A stretch of DNA of 64,000 nt from Turicibacter sanguinis (GCF_013046825.1 NZ_CP053187.1:2886001-2950000); one strand, 5' to 3'. Numbered from the stretch's first letter, positions 54,021 to 63,505 are shown. Translations and numbers: made by a program. Notes: a model not told the origin generated them from the letters alone.

Positions 54021-54404
54021 TTAATAAATCCAAATTCTTACTTTTGCATCTTTTGTGTCCACCATCACTAAATCACCCACAAAATCTAAATCAATTAATC
54101 GTGTGATTTCATCAATATCAACAGCTACATCCGTACCCACTTTTTCATTAATTCGATTTTGAACAAATCCAAGTTTTAAAAATGATTTTGCCACATTTAA
54201 TGGGATATTGATTTCTACAACCTCTTCATCCCCTTTTTCAAGTGACTCTACATCTATATGTAAAAAGCGCCCAATCATTGATTGATTAACTGTTGCTACC
54301 TTTTTTTTCGCTGTCTCCATTGCCTGAATTAATTTTTGCCCTTCTTCGGCTGTAATTATTTTATTTTCAATCATCTTTAAAATTTTAACTAATTCTTCAT
54401 TCAT
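54021..54404 (-). CDS. SHOCT-like domain protein, 127 residues
   Basis: ATG after GAGAGGGAG. N-terminal short helices ILKMIENKIITAEEGQKLIQAM, the SHOCT pattern (I-x-x-G-x-I-T-x-E-E-...-L); then a beta-rich C-terminal part (GRFLHIDVESLEKGDEEVVEINIPLN). Third of three related neighbours (54021-55184), probably one operon. Resembles YvlB-type anti-sigma-like proteins. Function unknown. Confidence 0.65.
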   Translation of the reverse strand: MNEELVKILKMIENKIITAEEGQKLIQAMETAKKKVATVNQSMIGRFLHIDVESLEKGDEEVVEINIPLNVAKSFLKLGFVQNRINEKVGTDVAVDIDEITRLIDLDFVGDLVMVDTKDAKVRIWIY

Positions 54405-54429
54405 TTAAATCTCCCTCTCATTTTTTACT

Positions 54430-54801
54430 TTATCTTTTTAACAGTTCCGTCGCTTCCCTTACTGTCATTTCCCCTTTTTCAATCCGATCCAAAATTTCAT
54501 GTGTCTGTAAAGTAGTTTCCGTCGTTTGGTATCCGAGTGATTGAATGGTTTGGTCTAACATTCTTCGAACTGTTGGATAAGAAATTCCTAACTCTCGTTC
54601 AACTTCCTTAATATTTCCTCTATTCTTCAAGAAAACCTCAGTAAAAACGAGCAATTCTTTAGGTAAATAACTAAATTTATTCAAACGATACTGTCCATTC
54701 ATTTGGGTTTTACAACATTGACAACTTAACTGTGTGACAAGTAATGATTGTTCGCAAACCGGACAAAATCCGAGTGTTTCATATTGCTTCAAATCCTTCA
54801 C
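54430..54801 (-). CDS. DUF2089 protein: zinc ribbon plus helix-turn-helix plus SHOCT-like tail
   Basis: Start uncertain (GTG 54801 used; TTG at 54792 or 54819 possible). N-terminal CPVC...CQCC forms a zinc ribbon, then YLPKELLVFTEVFLKNRGNIKEVERELGISYPTVRRMLDQ, a helix-turn-helix, and the SHOCT-type EILDRIEKGEMTVREATELL. It overlaps the upstream gene's end. Probably a DNA-binding regulator of its own operon, by family inference. Confidence 0.75.
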   Translation of the reverse strand: MKDLKQYETLGFCPVCEQSLLVTQLSCQCCKTQMNGQYRLNKFSYLPKELLVFTEVFLKNRGNIKEVERELGISYPTVRRMLDQTIQSLGYQTTETTLQTHEILDRIEKGEMTVREATELLKR

Positions 54802-54806
54802 CACCT

Positions 54807-55184
54807 TTATTTGGTACAAATCATCACTTCATTCTCTTCTGATTTAATATGAATAAGATTAATCGGTGGATATCCCCTCATTAAATCTAAAAACTCACTA
54901 AATCCATCAATCACGATTTCTACCATTTCATTCGATTCTTCCGTCGTTGCCATGTGTTTTGTAATAAATCTCACAAAAGGTGGACAGATTTTTAACATTG
55001 CTTTAATCATTCCAAATCGAAGAGCAGGAAGTCGAATCACTTTACCTTCATCGATTATCCGTACTTTTATTTTCTTAGCACGGTATTCCAGCTTGTGCTG
55101 AGTGTCTTTTTCAATTTCTTTTATCGCTTGTTTAACAGTTATCCGCCCCTCTTCAATTCTATCTAATAAGTATAGATAGGACAT
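54807..55184 (-). CDS. SHOCT-like/YvlB-type protein, 125 residues
   Basis: ATG after GGGGGGAGATAG. N-terminal LLDRIEEGRITVKQAIKEIE (SHOCT-type helix pair), then beta strands (KIKVRIIDEGKVIRLPALRFGM) and helices. First gene of the trio. No membrane segment. Role unknown; presumably acts with the DUF2089 regulator. Confidence 0.65.
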   Translation of the reverse strand: MSYLYLLDRIEEGRITVKQAIKEIEKDTQHKLEYRAKKIKVRIIDEGKVIRLPALRFGMIKAMLKICPPFVRFITKHMATTEESNEMVEIVIDGFSEFLDLMRGYPPINLIHIKSEENEVMICTK

Positions 55185-55322
55185 CTATCTCCCCCCTTTT
55201 TACCATTTTATACCATTATCATATGTCCGATGTTAAAAAATTTCAATCTATAAATTAACAGTTTTAAAGATATAATTAAAAATATTGATTTTATTCTTAA
55301 AAATTCATAATCTCATACTGAA
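55185..55322. other. Short gap, nothing recognised
   Basis: AT-rich upstream region of the SHOCT/DUF2089 operon. TATCAT-like sequences near 55215 may be its -10 box. Confidence 0.25.
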
Positions 55323-55324
55323 AG

Positions 55325-55357
55325 AAAAAAACTGTCGATTAAATCGACAGTTTTTTT
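55325..55357 (-). terminator. Terminator of spoVM
   Basis: AAACTGTCGATT and AATCGACAGTTT, T-run on the minus strand; overlaps the stop codon. Confidence 0.9.
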
Positions 55358-55436
55358 AGTGTTTTTTGAAGATATTCATGACACCGACTACAATGGCACT
55401 TAACCATTTCGGTAATTTAATTGTATAAAATCTCAT
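55356..55436 (-). CDS. spoVM: Stage V sporulation protein SpoVM
   Basis: 26-residue product: MRFYTIKLPKWLSAIVVGVM then NIFKKH, the same length as B. subtilis SpoVM, with conserved FYTIKLPK including the Pro9 kink. ATG after GGGGGAGAGATC. SpoVM is an amphipathic helix that senses convex forespore membrane and recruits SpoIVA to build the coat. Position between thiN and rpmB matches Bacillus. A sigma-E like promoter lies upstream. Below usual gene-finder length, so easy to miss. Confidence 0.92.
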   Translation of the reverse strand: MRFYTIKLPKWLSAIVVGVMNIFKKH

Positions 55437-55477
55437 GTAGATCTCTCCCCCATGCAAAGGATAATTTAATTCTTTAC

Positions 55478-55506
55478 ACTATATGTTAAAAGTTAGGGAG
55501 ATATAA
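55478..55506 (-). promoter_or_regulatory. Sigma-E-like promoter of spoVM
   Basis: TTATATC (55500-55506), 14-base spacer, CATATAGT (55478-55485) on the minus strand. Close to the sigma-E consensus (GNATATT/CATACANT). Confidence 0.55.
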
Positions 55507-55539
55507 CTTAATTTTAACAGGATTTAAAAAACCCTTCAT

Positions 55540-56175
55540 TCAATCTCTACTGTTTACCATCAATAAATATCCTTCATCAAATGAAAGACTAAACTTATCT
55601 GCTAATACTTCATTGCTTATACAGCGAATATCACCTTGAGTTAACTCATAATTAGTCAATGGATATTTAAGACCTCTAAGTGTTAATCCCTTAACCGTTG
55701 TCTCAAAAGCAAAAAATGAAATATATTGATGAGCTGGTCTTAAAAATTTATGATCGCCTCTTGAAAGTAAACATAGTGAGTTTGTTTGATCAACTATAAA
55801 AATACGTACTTTCGCTTCGCTAAACTGTAACAGAAGGCGAATATTAGCTAGTGTATGATCAATTCGCCCACCCATTGCTCCATAGATATAGATTTCGGTG
55901 ACACCAAGCGAAATCGCATACTCAATAGCCACCTCTGTATCTGTTTCATTTTTTTCACACGGTAACTTAATTACCTTTGAACATAATTGTTGGATCTTTT
56001 GATAATCGCACTCTCCAATTGAATCGAAATCACCAATCGCAATGTCAGGTATAATTCCTTGATTAACTAAAACTAAGGCTCCTCTATCCACACCAATACT
56101 AATAGATGCGTCCTTTAAAGAAGCTTCATCAAACCAACCATTTGGGGCCCCACACATAATTTTAGCAATCATCAT
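55540..56175 (-). CDS. thiN: Thiamine pyrophosphokinase
   Basis: 211 residues, ATG after AAAGGA; a second ATG follows directly. IAIGDFDSIG (metal/nucleotide site), DTEVAIEYA, GGRIDHTLANI are typical of TPK. It adds pyrophosphate from ATP to thiamine to make TPP. The stop of rpe lies 2 bases before the start. As in Bacillus, rsgA-rpe-thiN are adjacent. Confidence 0.92.
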   Translation of the reverse strand: MMIAKIMCGAPNGWFDEASLKDASISIGVDRGALVLVNQGIIPDIAIGDFDSIGECDYQKIQQLCSKVIKLPCEKNETDTEVAIEYAISLGVTEIYIYGAMGGRIDHTLANIRLLLQFSEAKVRIFIVDQTNSLCLLSRGDHKFLRPAHQYISFFAFETTVKGLTLRGLKYPLTNYELTQGDIRCISNEVLADKFSLSFDEGYLLMVNSRD

Positions 56176-56177
56176 GA

Positions 56178-56822
56178 TTATCCTTTAATTTTTTGAATAG
56201 CTAATTTGCGATCAGGTGCATTGAATACCGCTGACCCCGCTACAACAACATCTGCTCCTGCTTGTTCACACAAACGTGCTGTTTCTTCGTTTACACCACC
56301 ATCAACTTCAATTAAATATTCATATCCAAACTCTTCTCGCCATTGGTTTAAAGTTGCAATCTTATTTAATGAATCAGAAATAAATGATTGTCCTCCAAAT
56401 CCTGGATTAACCGACATAACTAAAATCCAATCCACATCATTTAAAACATGTTTAATCATTTCAAGCGGTGTATGAGGATTCAAAACAACCCCACAAGCAA
56501 TATTATATTGCTTAATCAATTGTAACGTACGATGTAAGTGTCGGCATGCTTCAACGTGAACTGTAATAATATCCGCTCCTGCCTCTACAAATTCTTTAAT
56601 GTATTGATCCGGTTCTTCAATCATTAAATGAACATCAAAAGGCAACGTTGTATGGGGACGAAGACATTTCACAATTCCTGGCCCTAATGTAATATTTGGA
56701 ACAAAATGCCCATCCATCACATCAATATGGATATAATCTGCTCCTAATGCATCAACGCATTTTACCTCTTCTGCTAACATGGAAAAGTCAGCTGCTAAAA
56801 TAGATGGTGCAATCTTTAACAT
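56178..56822 (-). CDS. rpe: Ribulose-phosphate 3-epimerase
   Basis: 214 residues, ATG after GGAGGG. TIM barrel with HIDVMDGHFVPNI (metal ligands D, H), DVHLMIE, MSVNPGFGGQ and EVDGGV. Interconverts ribulose 5-phosphate and xylulose 5-phosphate in the pentose phosphate pathway. Lies between rsgA and thiN. Confidence 0.96.
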   Translation of the reverse strand: MLKIAPSILAADFSMLAEEVKCVDALGADYIHIDVMDGHFVPNITLGPGIVKCLRPHTTLPFDVHLMIEEPDQYIKEFVEAGADIITVHVEACRHLHRTLQLIKQYNIACGVVLNPHTPLEMIKHVLNDVDWILVMSVNPGFGGQSFISDSLNKIATLNQWREEFGYEYLIEVDGGVNEETARLCEQAGADVVVAGSAVFNAPDRKLAIQKIKG

Positions 56823-56840
56823 TCCTTATCCCTCCAACAA

Positions 56841-57728
56841 TTAATACTTTGGCTTTCTAGATTTTATCTCAGTTAAAAACTGTAAATAATTGTCATATCG
56901 ACTAGACAATACTTCATGATTTTCTACTGCCCGTTTCACTGCACAATTTGGTTCAAATTCATGAACACATCCTCTAAACTTGCATTGGTCTGATAGTTCA
57001 TAAAAATCTATAAAACATTCTGATAAATCTGTTGCCTCAAGTTGATCTAAATCTAATGAACTAAATCCTGGGGTATCAGCAATTAATCCACCACTTAACT
57101 TATGCAACTCAACGTGACGAGTCGTATGTTTCCCACGTCCTAATGCTTTTGAAATTTCATTTACTTGAATATCTAGAGTTTCATCAATTGAATTTAATAG
57201 CGATGACTTCCCAACGCCTGATTGTCCACAAACGACAATAATGCGATCTTTAATTAACTCCGTAATCGCTTCAATTCCAACTTGATTTCTTGATGAAGTC
57301 TCAATGACTTGATAACCAATCTGACGATAATAATCAAAAATAGGATCTAAAACCTCGTGTTCTTCTTTTGATAACAAATCAAATTTAGTTAATACGATAA
57401 TCGGTTCAATACGATTCATCTCGATAACCGCTAAAAAACGATCGAGTAATTTAACGTTAAAATCAGGTTCTTTGACTGAAAAAACAACCAAAGCCAAATC
57501 AACGTTTGCTATAGGGGGGCGAACCAGTTCATTTTGACGATCTTCAATTTCCATGACATAGCCATTTCCATCTTCTTCAACTAAAAAACGAACTCGATCC
57601 CCAACAAGAGGCGTTATTTTTTGTTTTCTAAATAATCCTCGACTACGACATTGAATGATTTTTTTTGTCTCAACTTCTTCAACATAATAAAATCCACTTA
57701 ACGCCTTTAAAATTATACCTTTTTTCAA
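56841..57728 (-). CDS. rsgA: Ribosome small-subunit biogenesis GTPase RsgA
   Basis: TTG start at 57728, after AGGTGATAG; 295 residues (LKKGIILKALSGFYYVEE matches the family start). N-terminal OB domain, then circularly permuted GTPase: TKFD (G4) precedes GQSGVGKSS (G1) and DTPGFSS (G3), and a C-terminal zinc-binding CKFRGCVHEFEPNCAVK. It tests maturation of the 30S subunit and hydrolyses GTP. Confidence 0.96.
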   Translation of the reverse strand: MKKGIILKALSGFYYVEEVETKKIIQCRSRGLFRKQKITPLVGDRVRFLVEEDGNGYVMEIEDRQNELVRPPIANVDLALVVFSVKEPDFNVKLLDRFLAVIEMNRIEPIIVLTKFDLLSKEEHEVLDPIFDYYRQIGYQVIETSSRNQVGIEAITELIKDRIIVVCGQSGVGKSSLLNSIDETLDIQVNEISKALGRGKHTTRHVELHKLSGGLIADTPGFSSLDLDQLEATDLSECFIDFYELSDQCKFRGCVHEFEPNCAVKRAVENHEVLSSRYDNYLQFLTEIKSRKPKY

Positions 57729-57773
57729 ACTATCACCTACTAAATGGCCAGTTTTCACTGACCATTTTCATTT

Positions 57774-59069
57774 TTATTGAGTTGAACTACTTGTTGTTGA
57801 ACGACTCGGCTTTTTCGCCACGTATAACGTTACATCTGATTTTACTTTAACACGCGTTCCAATGGCAGGAGATGTTTTAAACACATCACCTTCTGTATAA
57901 CTAGAATCTTCAATATAAATAACTTTTGCGCTTTTTAATCCAATTGATTTTAATTCACTTTCAGCTTCATCAATAGTCATCGAGGCAACATCTGGTATTC
58001 TAACTTCTTCCGCTTTATAATGAGATGGCTCATAAATGATAATGTAATAGAAGAACATTGCCATTAATAAAAACACCGTATAAGCACTCAATAACGCTGT
58101 ATTTAAAACGCCAAATTTCTTTTGTTTTTTGGTTTTTTTCTTTTTCGCCATTTCTTCTGATACCTCCTTATTTAAATCAGGCATCACCATCGTTTTTTCT
58201 AACTCCATCTCTTTAATCACTTCAGATTGTAACGGTTCATCCACACGATCTGATGCAAGTGCAGAATTTAATTCACGTAACAATTCTTCAACACTTTGAT
58301 ATCGTTCACTTGGTAGCTTAGCAGTGGCACGATGGATAATATTATCTAAACTATTCGGTAATTCCGGTATCACATCTTTAAGAGACGGCATCTCAGTTTC
58401 TAAATGCTGAAGTGCGATATTAACGGCTCCTTCACCTTTAAATGGAACATCTCCTGTCAACAATTCAAACAAAATAATTCCTAATGCATAAATATCAGAA
58501 CGTTCAGTTGCTAAATTTCCTCTTGCAAGTTCTGGCGCTAAATAATGAACAGATCCCATGATCGTATTGGTTTGGGTAATATCCGCTTCGTTACTTGATA
58601 AAGCAATACCAAAATCCGTAATTTTTATAATTTGATCATCTGTAATCATAATATTTTGAGTTTTCAAATCACGATGAATAATATTATTTTCATGAGCGTA
58701 AAGAACCCCTTCTGCAAGTTGTTTCATTAAATGAACAGCAACTTCTGGACTTAATGCTCCATTTTCACGCAAATAATCTTTTAATGTTTTCCCTTTTACA
58801 TATTCCATCACAATAAAAGGTTGCTGTTTATAATCGCCAACATTATAAACATGAACAATGTTAGGATGATCTAAGTTAATCACCTGAGATGATTCACGTT
58901 TAAATCGCTTAATAAATCGTTCGTCTTTTGATAACTCATAACGTAACATTTTAATCGCAACATGACGTTTTAACGTTCGATCATAGGCTAAATAAACATT
59001 AGCCATTCCGCCGTCTCCAATTAACATTTTAATATCATATCTTGAATTAATCGTTGTACCGATTATCAT
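57774..59069 (-). CDS. prkC: Ser/Thr protein kinase PrkC (PASTA kinase), with one PASTA repeat
   Basis: 431 residues, ATG after GGGAG. Kinase motifs GDGGMANVY, VAIKML (Lys), HRDLKTQN, TDFGIAL. One TM helix (about 325-345, FGVLNTALLSAYTVFLLMAMFFYYII), a single PASTA-like domain (about 355-420, VRIPDVASMTIDEAESELKS), then a Ser/Thr tail. Bacillus PrkC has three PASTA repeats. Overlaps prpC by four bases. Senses cell-wall fragments and controls wall metabolism or germination. Confidence 0.93.
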   Translation of the reverse strand: MIIGTTINSRYDIKMLIGDGGMANVYLAYDRTLKRHVAIKMLRYELSKDERFIKRFKRESSQVINLDHPNIVHVYNVGDYKQQPFIVMEYVKGKTLKDYLRENGALSPEVAVHLMKQLAEGVLYAHENNIIHRDLKTQNIMITDDQIIKITDFGIALSSNEADITQTNTIMGSVHYLAPELARGNLATERSDIYALGIILFELLTGDVPFKGEGAVNIALQHLETEMPSLKDVIPELPNSLDNIIHRATAKLPSERYQSVEELLRELNSALASDRVDEPLQSEVIKEMELEKTMVMPDLNKEVSEEMAKKKKTKKQKKFGVLNTALLSAYTVFLLMAMFFYYIIIYEPSHYKAEEVRIPDVASMTIDEAESELKSIGLKSAKVIYIEDSSYTEGDVFKTSPAIGTRVKVKSDVTLYVAKKPSRSTTSSSTQ

Positions 59070-59818
59070 CTAGAGCAACTCCCTTCAAAGCACTCATATA
59101 AAGCAACTGATATATTATCAGTACCTCCATTTTCATTTGCCATTTGAATTAATGTATTAACTTTCTCATTCGTTGATAGAGGATTTTTAAGAACTTTTTC
59201 AATATCCCTATCCTCAACAAGTGAAGTCAGACCATCTGTACATAATAAAATAGCCTTCAGATCATAATTTTCTAATACTAAATAATCAAACTTCAAATCT
59301 TTGTTAACTCCTAATGCATTCATAATAATATTACGATGCGGGTGTGTTTTTGCTTCTTGTTCAGATAATTTTCCTTCTTCAACAAGCTTTCGAACAAAGG
59401 TATGATCTTTTGTGATCTGTCTTAAACCTTGGTGTGCTAATACATACGCTCTACTATCCCCGGCATGAGCAAATGCAATAAAAGACTTCGTTATAACCGT
59501 TACAATTACTGTCGTTCCCATACCATGAGAAATATGTTGCTGCTCAATGTACTGCAAAATATCTTGATTAATTTGATGCAAAACTAATTTAATCCACTTA
59601 CGTAAATCTTCTGAATCATCAAATGAAAGTGTTTCATTAAAGGAATGTTCCACAACTTTAATGACCATCTCACTTGCAACTTCTCCTGCTTCATGCCCCC
59701 CCATTCCATCTGCAACCACCATAACGGTACAAAATGGATTTTGATAAATAGTCACGGCATCTTCATTGTGTGGTCTTACTTTTCCAACATCAGTCTTATA
59801 ACACATTCGGTCCAACAT
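59066..59818 (-). CDS. prpC: PP2C-type protein phosphatase PrpC
   Basis: 250 residues. VGKVRPHNEDAV, VVADGMGGHEAGE, AHAGDSRAYV, CTDGLTS and GGTDNISVAL are the metal-binding PP2C motifs. Removes phosphate from PrkC and its targets. Start overlaps the rlmN stop (TAATG). Overlapping order rlmN-prpC-prkC is as in Bacillus. Confidence 0.95.
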   Translation of the reverse strand: MLDRMCYKTDVGKVRPHNEDAVTIYQNPFCTVMVVADGMGGHEAGEVASEMVIKVVEHSFNETLSFDDSEDLRKWIKLVLHQINQDILQYIEQQHISHGMGTTVIVTVITKSFIAFAHAGDSRAYVLAHQGLRQITKDHTFVRKLVEEGKLSEQEAKTHPHRNIIMNALGVNKDLKFDYLVLENYDLKAILLCTDGLTSLVEDRDIEKVLKNPLSTNEKVNTLIQMANENGGTDNISVALYECFEGSCSR

Positions 59819-60861
59819 TATTCTAAAGCCCCCTCCTTAGCTCTTAACTGTCCACATGCTGCATCAATATCACTACCTAGCTCTCTTCTGACTGTTACAT
59901 TAACCCCACGTTTTTTCAACGTTTGTTCAAATTTTTCAATATGCTCAATTGGTGTACGATCAAATCCTCGTTCTGGAACATAATTAACTGGAATCAAATT
60001 AATGTGACAATTTAATCTTCCGACTAAATCTGCTAACTGATTAGCACATTCTACCGTATCATTCACATTTTTAATTAATCCGTACTCAAATGTAATACGT
60101 CGATTAGTTTGTTTAATATAATACTTGACGGCTTCCATTAGTTTTTCTAATGGATAAGCACGATTAATCGGCATTAATTGGGTGCGTAGCTCATCTGTCG
60201 GGGCATGTAAAGAGACAGCAAACGATACTTGCGGATGTTGATCGGCAAAATTATAAATTTTAGGAACAATTCCACTCGTCGAAACGGTGATATGACGTGA
60301 TCCAATATTCAAACCTTTTTCACTATTAATAATTTCAATAAACTTTGTTAGATTCTCATAATTTTCAAACGGTTCTCCAATTCCCATCACCACAATATGG
60401 CTCACACGCTCCTGTGATTCATCTAAATATTGTTGCACACGTAAAACCTGTGCCACAATTTCACCTGCTTGTAAATTTCGCTTTAATCCACTCAAGGTTG
60501 AAGCACAAAACTTACACCCAATACGACATCCAACCTGTGTTGTAACACATACCGAACACCCGTATTTATGTCTCATTAAAACTGTTTCAATTAAGTCTCC
60601 ATCAGACAATTCAAATAAAAACTTTGTGGTCCCATCACTTGCCACTTGTTTTTTTCGCTCTTTTAATGTTGTGACATCAAAAGACTCTTGCATTAACCCC
60701 TTTAAATCCTTTGGTAAGTTACTCATTTCATCAATTGAAGTCACTCTTTTTTTAAATAACCAGTCAAAAATTTGATTAGCACGAAATTTAGGTTGTTTTT
60801 GCTCTTGTAACCAATTCTGCCAATCTTGTATATCTAAACTATAAATGGATTTCTTCTCCAT
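59818..60861 (-). CDS. rlmN: 23S rRNA (adenine2503-C2)-methyltransferase RlmN
   Basis: 347 residues. Radical SAM cluster CRIGCKFC (CxxxCxxC), SAM GEP motif [10 protein letters not shown], a conserved catalytic Cys near the C-terminus (DAACGQL). Methylates A2503 in 23S rRNA and A37 of some tRNAs. Upstream of prpC; same order as in Bacillus. Confidence 0.96.
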   Translation of the reverse strand: MEKKSIYSLDIQDWQNWLQEQKQPKFRANQIFDWLFKKRVTSIDEMSNLPKDLKGLMQESFDVTTLKERKKQVASDGTTKFLFELSDGDLIETVLMRHKYGCSVCVTTQVGCRIGCKFCASTLSGLKRNLQAGEIVAQVLRVQQYLDESQERVSHIVVMGIGEPFENYENLTKFIEIINSEKGLNIGSRHITVSTSGIVPKIYNFADQHPQVSFAVSLHAPTDELRTQLMPINRAYPLEKLMEAVKYYIKQTNRRITFEYGLIKNVNDTVECANQLADLVGRLNCHINLIPVNYVPERGFDRTPIEHIEKFEQTLKKRGVNVTVRRELGSDIDAACGQLRAKEGALE

Positions 60862-60950
60862 AATAGCACCACCATTTCTATCTTTTAGAACTCTTTTAAT
60901 TGAACGATGAATGACCTAGTCTTATTATCGTTTAAAAGTCTCATTTATAA

Positions 60951-62285
60951 TCACAAAATTTCTCGTTTTAAACAAGCAATAAAGAAGCCATCCGTTTGAT
61001 AATCCCCGGGAAATAATTGAACCATTCCAGTACTTGCTTGTTCGTTTAAAACTTCAGGTAAACGCTCCACTAATGTTTGATCTAATTTAAACTCAGGATG
61101 CTCGCGTAAAAACCATTCAACCATTTTATCATTTTCTTTACGATTGACTGTGCAAGTACTATACAATAAAGTTCCACCATATTTCACCAATGAAGCCACT
61201 GTCTTCAAAATTTCTTTTTGGATTGCCATCACACCATCTAAATCTTCAGGTTTCTTTGTTATTTTAACTTCAGGATGTCTTCTTAAAATTCCAAGTCCTG
61301 AACAAGGAGCATCAACTAAAACAGAATCAAAGCTTTCCGATGGATAACATTCTGTCAACTTTGTTGCATCTTGTAAATTCACTACAACATTTTTAAGCCC
61401 CAATCTTTTCACATTATCCTCAATCAATTTAATTTTATGAGGATAAATATCATGAGCATAAACCATTCCCGTCTGGCGCATCATTTCAGCGACATGAGTC
61501 GTTTTCCCACCTGGAGCTGAACAGGTATCTAACACTTTCGTGTGATGTTTTGGCTTTAAAGCTCTCGCCACTAGCATCGAAGATTCATCTTGAACATAAA
61601 ACCATCCTTGTTCAAAAGCTTTTGTCTTAATGACATTCCCTTTTGTAATGACCAGTGCATCTGGACTTAAAAATCCATCTCGACACTGAATTCCTTCTTC
61701 TTCAAGTTTTTGTTTTAGTTCTTCTTTCGTTCCTTTAACACCATTAACACGAATTGTTACATTTACTCGCTCATTGTTTGCATTGGCCATTTGTTCTGTT
61801 TTTTCCATTCCAAATTGCTTTATCCAAAGCTTAATTAACCAAAGAGGATGTGACGTCTTCGTTGCTAAACGCTCGGCATCATCTTCAATTTCTTGTAAAT
61901 TAGACAAAGGGTTACGCATCATTTCACGTAAAATAGCATTCACCAATTTACCGTTAAATTGACCACCACGCTTTTTAGCAATATTAACAGCTTCAGAAAT
62001 GGCAGCATGCTCAGGAACACTATCTAAATAAAGAATTTGATAGAGTGTCATTTGTATCAAAATGCGAATCCACCCTTTAACTTTTCCATTAAAAAAAGGA
62101 GTTGCATAAAAATTCAATAGTTGCTGATGCTGTAAAGTTCCGTAAACCAATTCCGTCATAAAATTTTTATCCTGAATGGTTAAGTCACTTTTTTCAATCT
62201 GCTCATTTAGAGCATGATTGCTATAAGCACCATTAATTAAAATATCTGTTAATGTCTGCAAAGCCAATTCACGGGCATTTGCCAT
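60951..62285 (-). CDS. rsmB: 16S rRNA (cytosine967-C5)-methyltransferase RsmB
   Basis: 444 residues, N-terminal NusB-like RNA-binding domain (RELALQTLTDILINGAYSNHALNEQ) and Rossmann methyltransferase domain with DTCSAPGGKTTH, VDAPCSGLG and STCTVN (catalytic and second Cys). ATG after GGAGTGG. Upstream neighbours def and fmt, present in Bacillus, are not in the window; instead YitT genes lie there. Confidence 0.95.
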   Translation of the reverse strand: MANARELALQTLTDILINGAYSNHALNEQIEKSDLTIQDKNFMTELVYGTLQHQQLLNFYATPFFNGKVKGWIRILIQMTLYQILYLDSVPEHAAISEAVNIAKKRGGQFNGKLVNAILREMMRNPLSNLQEIEDDAERLATKTSHPLWLIKLWIKQFGMEKTEQMANANNERVNVTIRVNGVKGTKEELKQKLEEEGIQCRDGFLSPDALVITKGNVIKTKAFEQGWFYVQDESSMLVARALKPKHHTKVLDTCSAPGGKTTHVAEMMRQTGMVYAHDIYPHKIKLIEDNVKRLGLKNVVVNLQDATKLTECYPSESFDSVLVDAPCSGLGILRRHPEVKITKKPEDLDGVMAIQKEILKTVASLVKYGGTLLYSTCTVNRKENDKMVEWFLREHPEFKLDQTLVERLPEVLNEQASTGMVQLFPGDYQTDGFFIACLKREIL

Positions 62286-62415
62286 AATACCACTCCGTTC
62301 TCAACCACCGTGATGTAATTATAATTTGTCACTTTATATTATAACATAATCTATTAAAATTCATCTGTTATTTCCTCTACTTTTCACTCTTCCTTTAGGA
62401 ATTTCCCTAATATTA

Positions 62416-62453
62416 AAATAAAAAAGCTGTTTCAATTTAGAAACAGCTTTTTT
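62416..62453 (-). terminator. Terminator of the inner YitT gene
   Basis: AAGCTGTTTC and GAAACAGCTT, T-runs on both sides. Confidence 0.9.
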
Positions 62454-62455
62454 GT

Positions 62456-63337
62456 TTATTGTGCCTTATCAACAATTTTACGGCCAAAGTTTCCTTGGAC
62501 TTGTGAACTTTGTAAGACATTTGTAAAAGAATGCGGATCCACTTCATTTAATAACTGAAGGGCAATATATAATTCATAACTTGAAACAACCATCATTAAC
62601 AAACTACGATTCGTGTGGGTATAAGCTCCCTCTGCATTAATAATCGTAATTCCACGTCCAAGTCTTGCTTGCAATGTTTGAATAACTTCATCTTGCTTCG
62701 TCGTAACAATAAAGACAGTATAACTTTTGTGTGGAGTATGAATGCGATCAACCATTTGCATTTGAACAAACATAAGTAAAATGGTATATAGTGCAATTTC
62801 CCACCCTTGTAAAAATCCTGCAATGGTAATAATAATACAGTTAACATAAAATGAATATTGTCCAAATGAACCTTGTTTTTTCATTGATAAATATTGGGAT
62901 AAAATATCTAGTCCTCCAGTCGAACCACCATATTTTAAAATGGTTCCACTACCAAGGGCATAAATCATCCCTCCAACTACAATATTTAATAAAACATCTT
63001 CAGAAAATGTTTTTTCAGGAATAACATTCAAACAAATGGTTAAGAACGTAACGGTATATAGCGTATGATAAGTAAATCTTTTTCCAATAAATTTATACGC
63101 TAATAATAATAAAGGAACGTTAATTGACCAAATTAAAAGCCCTAAATTAATTTTAATCCCTAAAGTACTATATAAAATTCGACTAACCAGCTGCGAAATA
63201 CCAGTTACCCCACCCACGTATAACCCAGATGGATTGATAAACCAGTTAATTCCAATAGCAAATAAAATGGTTCCTACAGAAATAATCGCCAAGCTTTTAA
63301 GTTCTTTTTTAAATCGCTCTGATGTCAAAATATCCAT
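62456..63337 (-). CDS. YitT-family membrane protein (DUF161/DUF2179)
   Basis: 293 residues, ATG after TTGGAGG. About five TM helices (GTILFAIGINWFINPSGLYVGGVTGIS; ILLMFVQMQMVD), then the cytoplasmic DUF2179 domain (HTPHKSYTVFIVTTKQDEVIQTLQARLGRGITI). Related to membrane proteins of unknown substrate; the C-terminal domain is thought to sense. A paralogue begins 220 bases away and is cut by the edge. Confidence 0.85.
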   Translation of the reverse strand: MDILTSERFKKELKSLAIISVGTILFAIGINWFINPSGLYVGGVTGISQLVSRILYSTLGIKINLGLLIWSINVPLLLLAYKFIGKRFTYHTLYTVTFLTICLNVIPEKTFSEDVLLNIVVGGMIYALGSGTILKYGGSTGGLDILSQYLSMKKQGSFGQYSFYVNCIIITIAGFLQGWEIALYTILLMFVQMQMVDRIHTPHKSYTVFIVTTKQDEVIQTLQARLGRGITIINAEGAYTHTNRSLLMMVVSSYELYIALQLLNEVDPHSFTNVLQSSQVQGNFGRKIVDKAQ

Positions 63338-63505
63338 ACCTCATATCCTCCAACTCCATTTTGTCTCTCACCTCAAAATGGATAATTCATTTAACCTTGA
63401 GAAATTATAACATTTTTATTAGTAACTTTAAATGTTTAATTCATCGTTTTTTTTGCTATTTTTATCCATTTAAAATAGACTAAAAAAATCCCGGTAACAG
63501 AAAGA

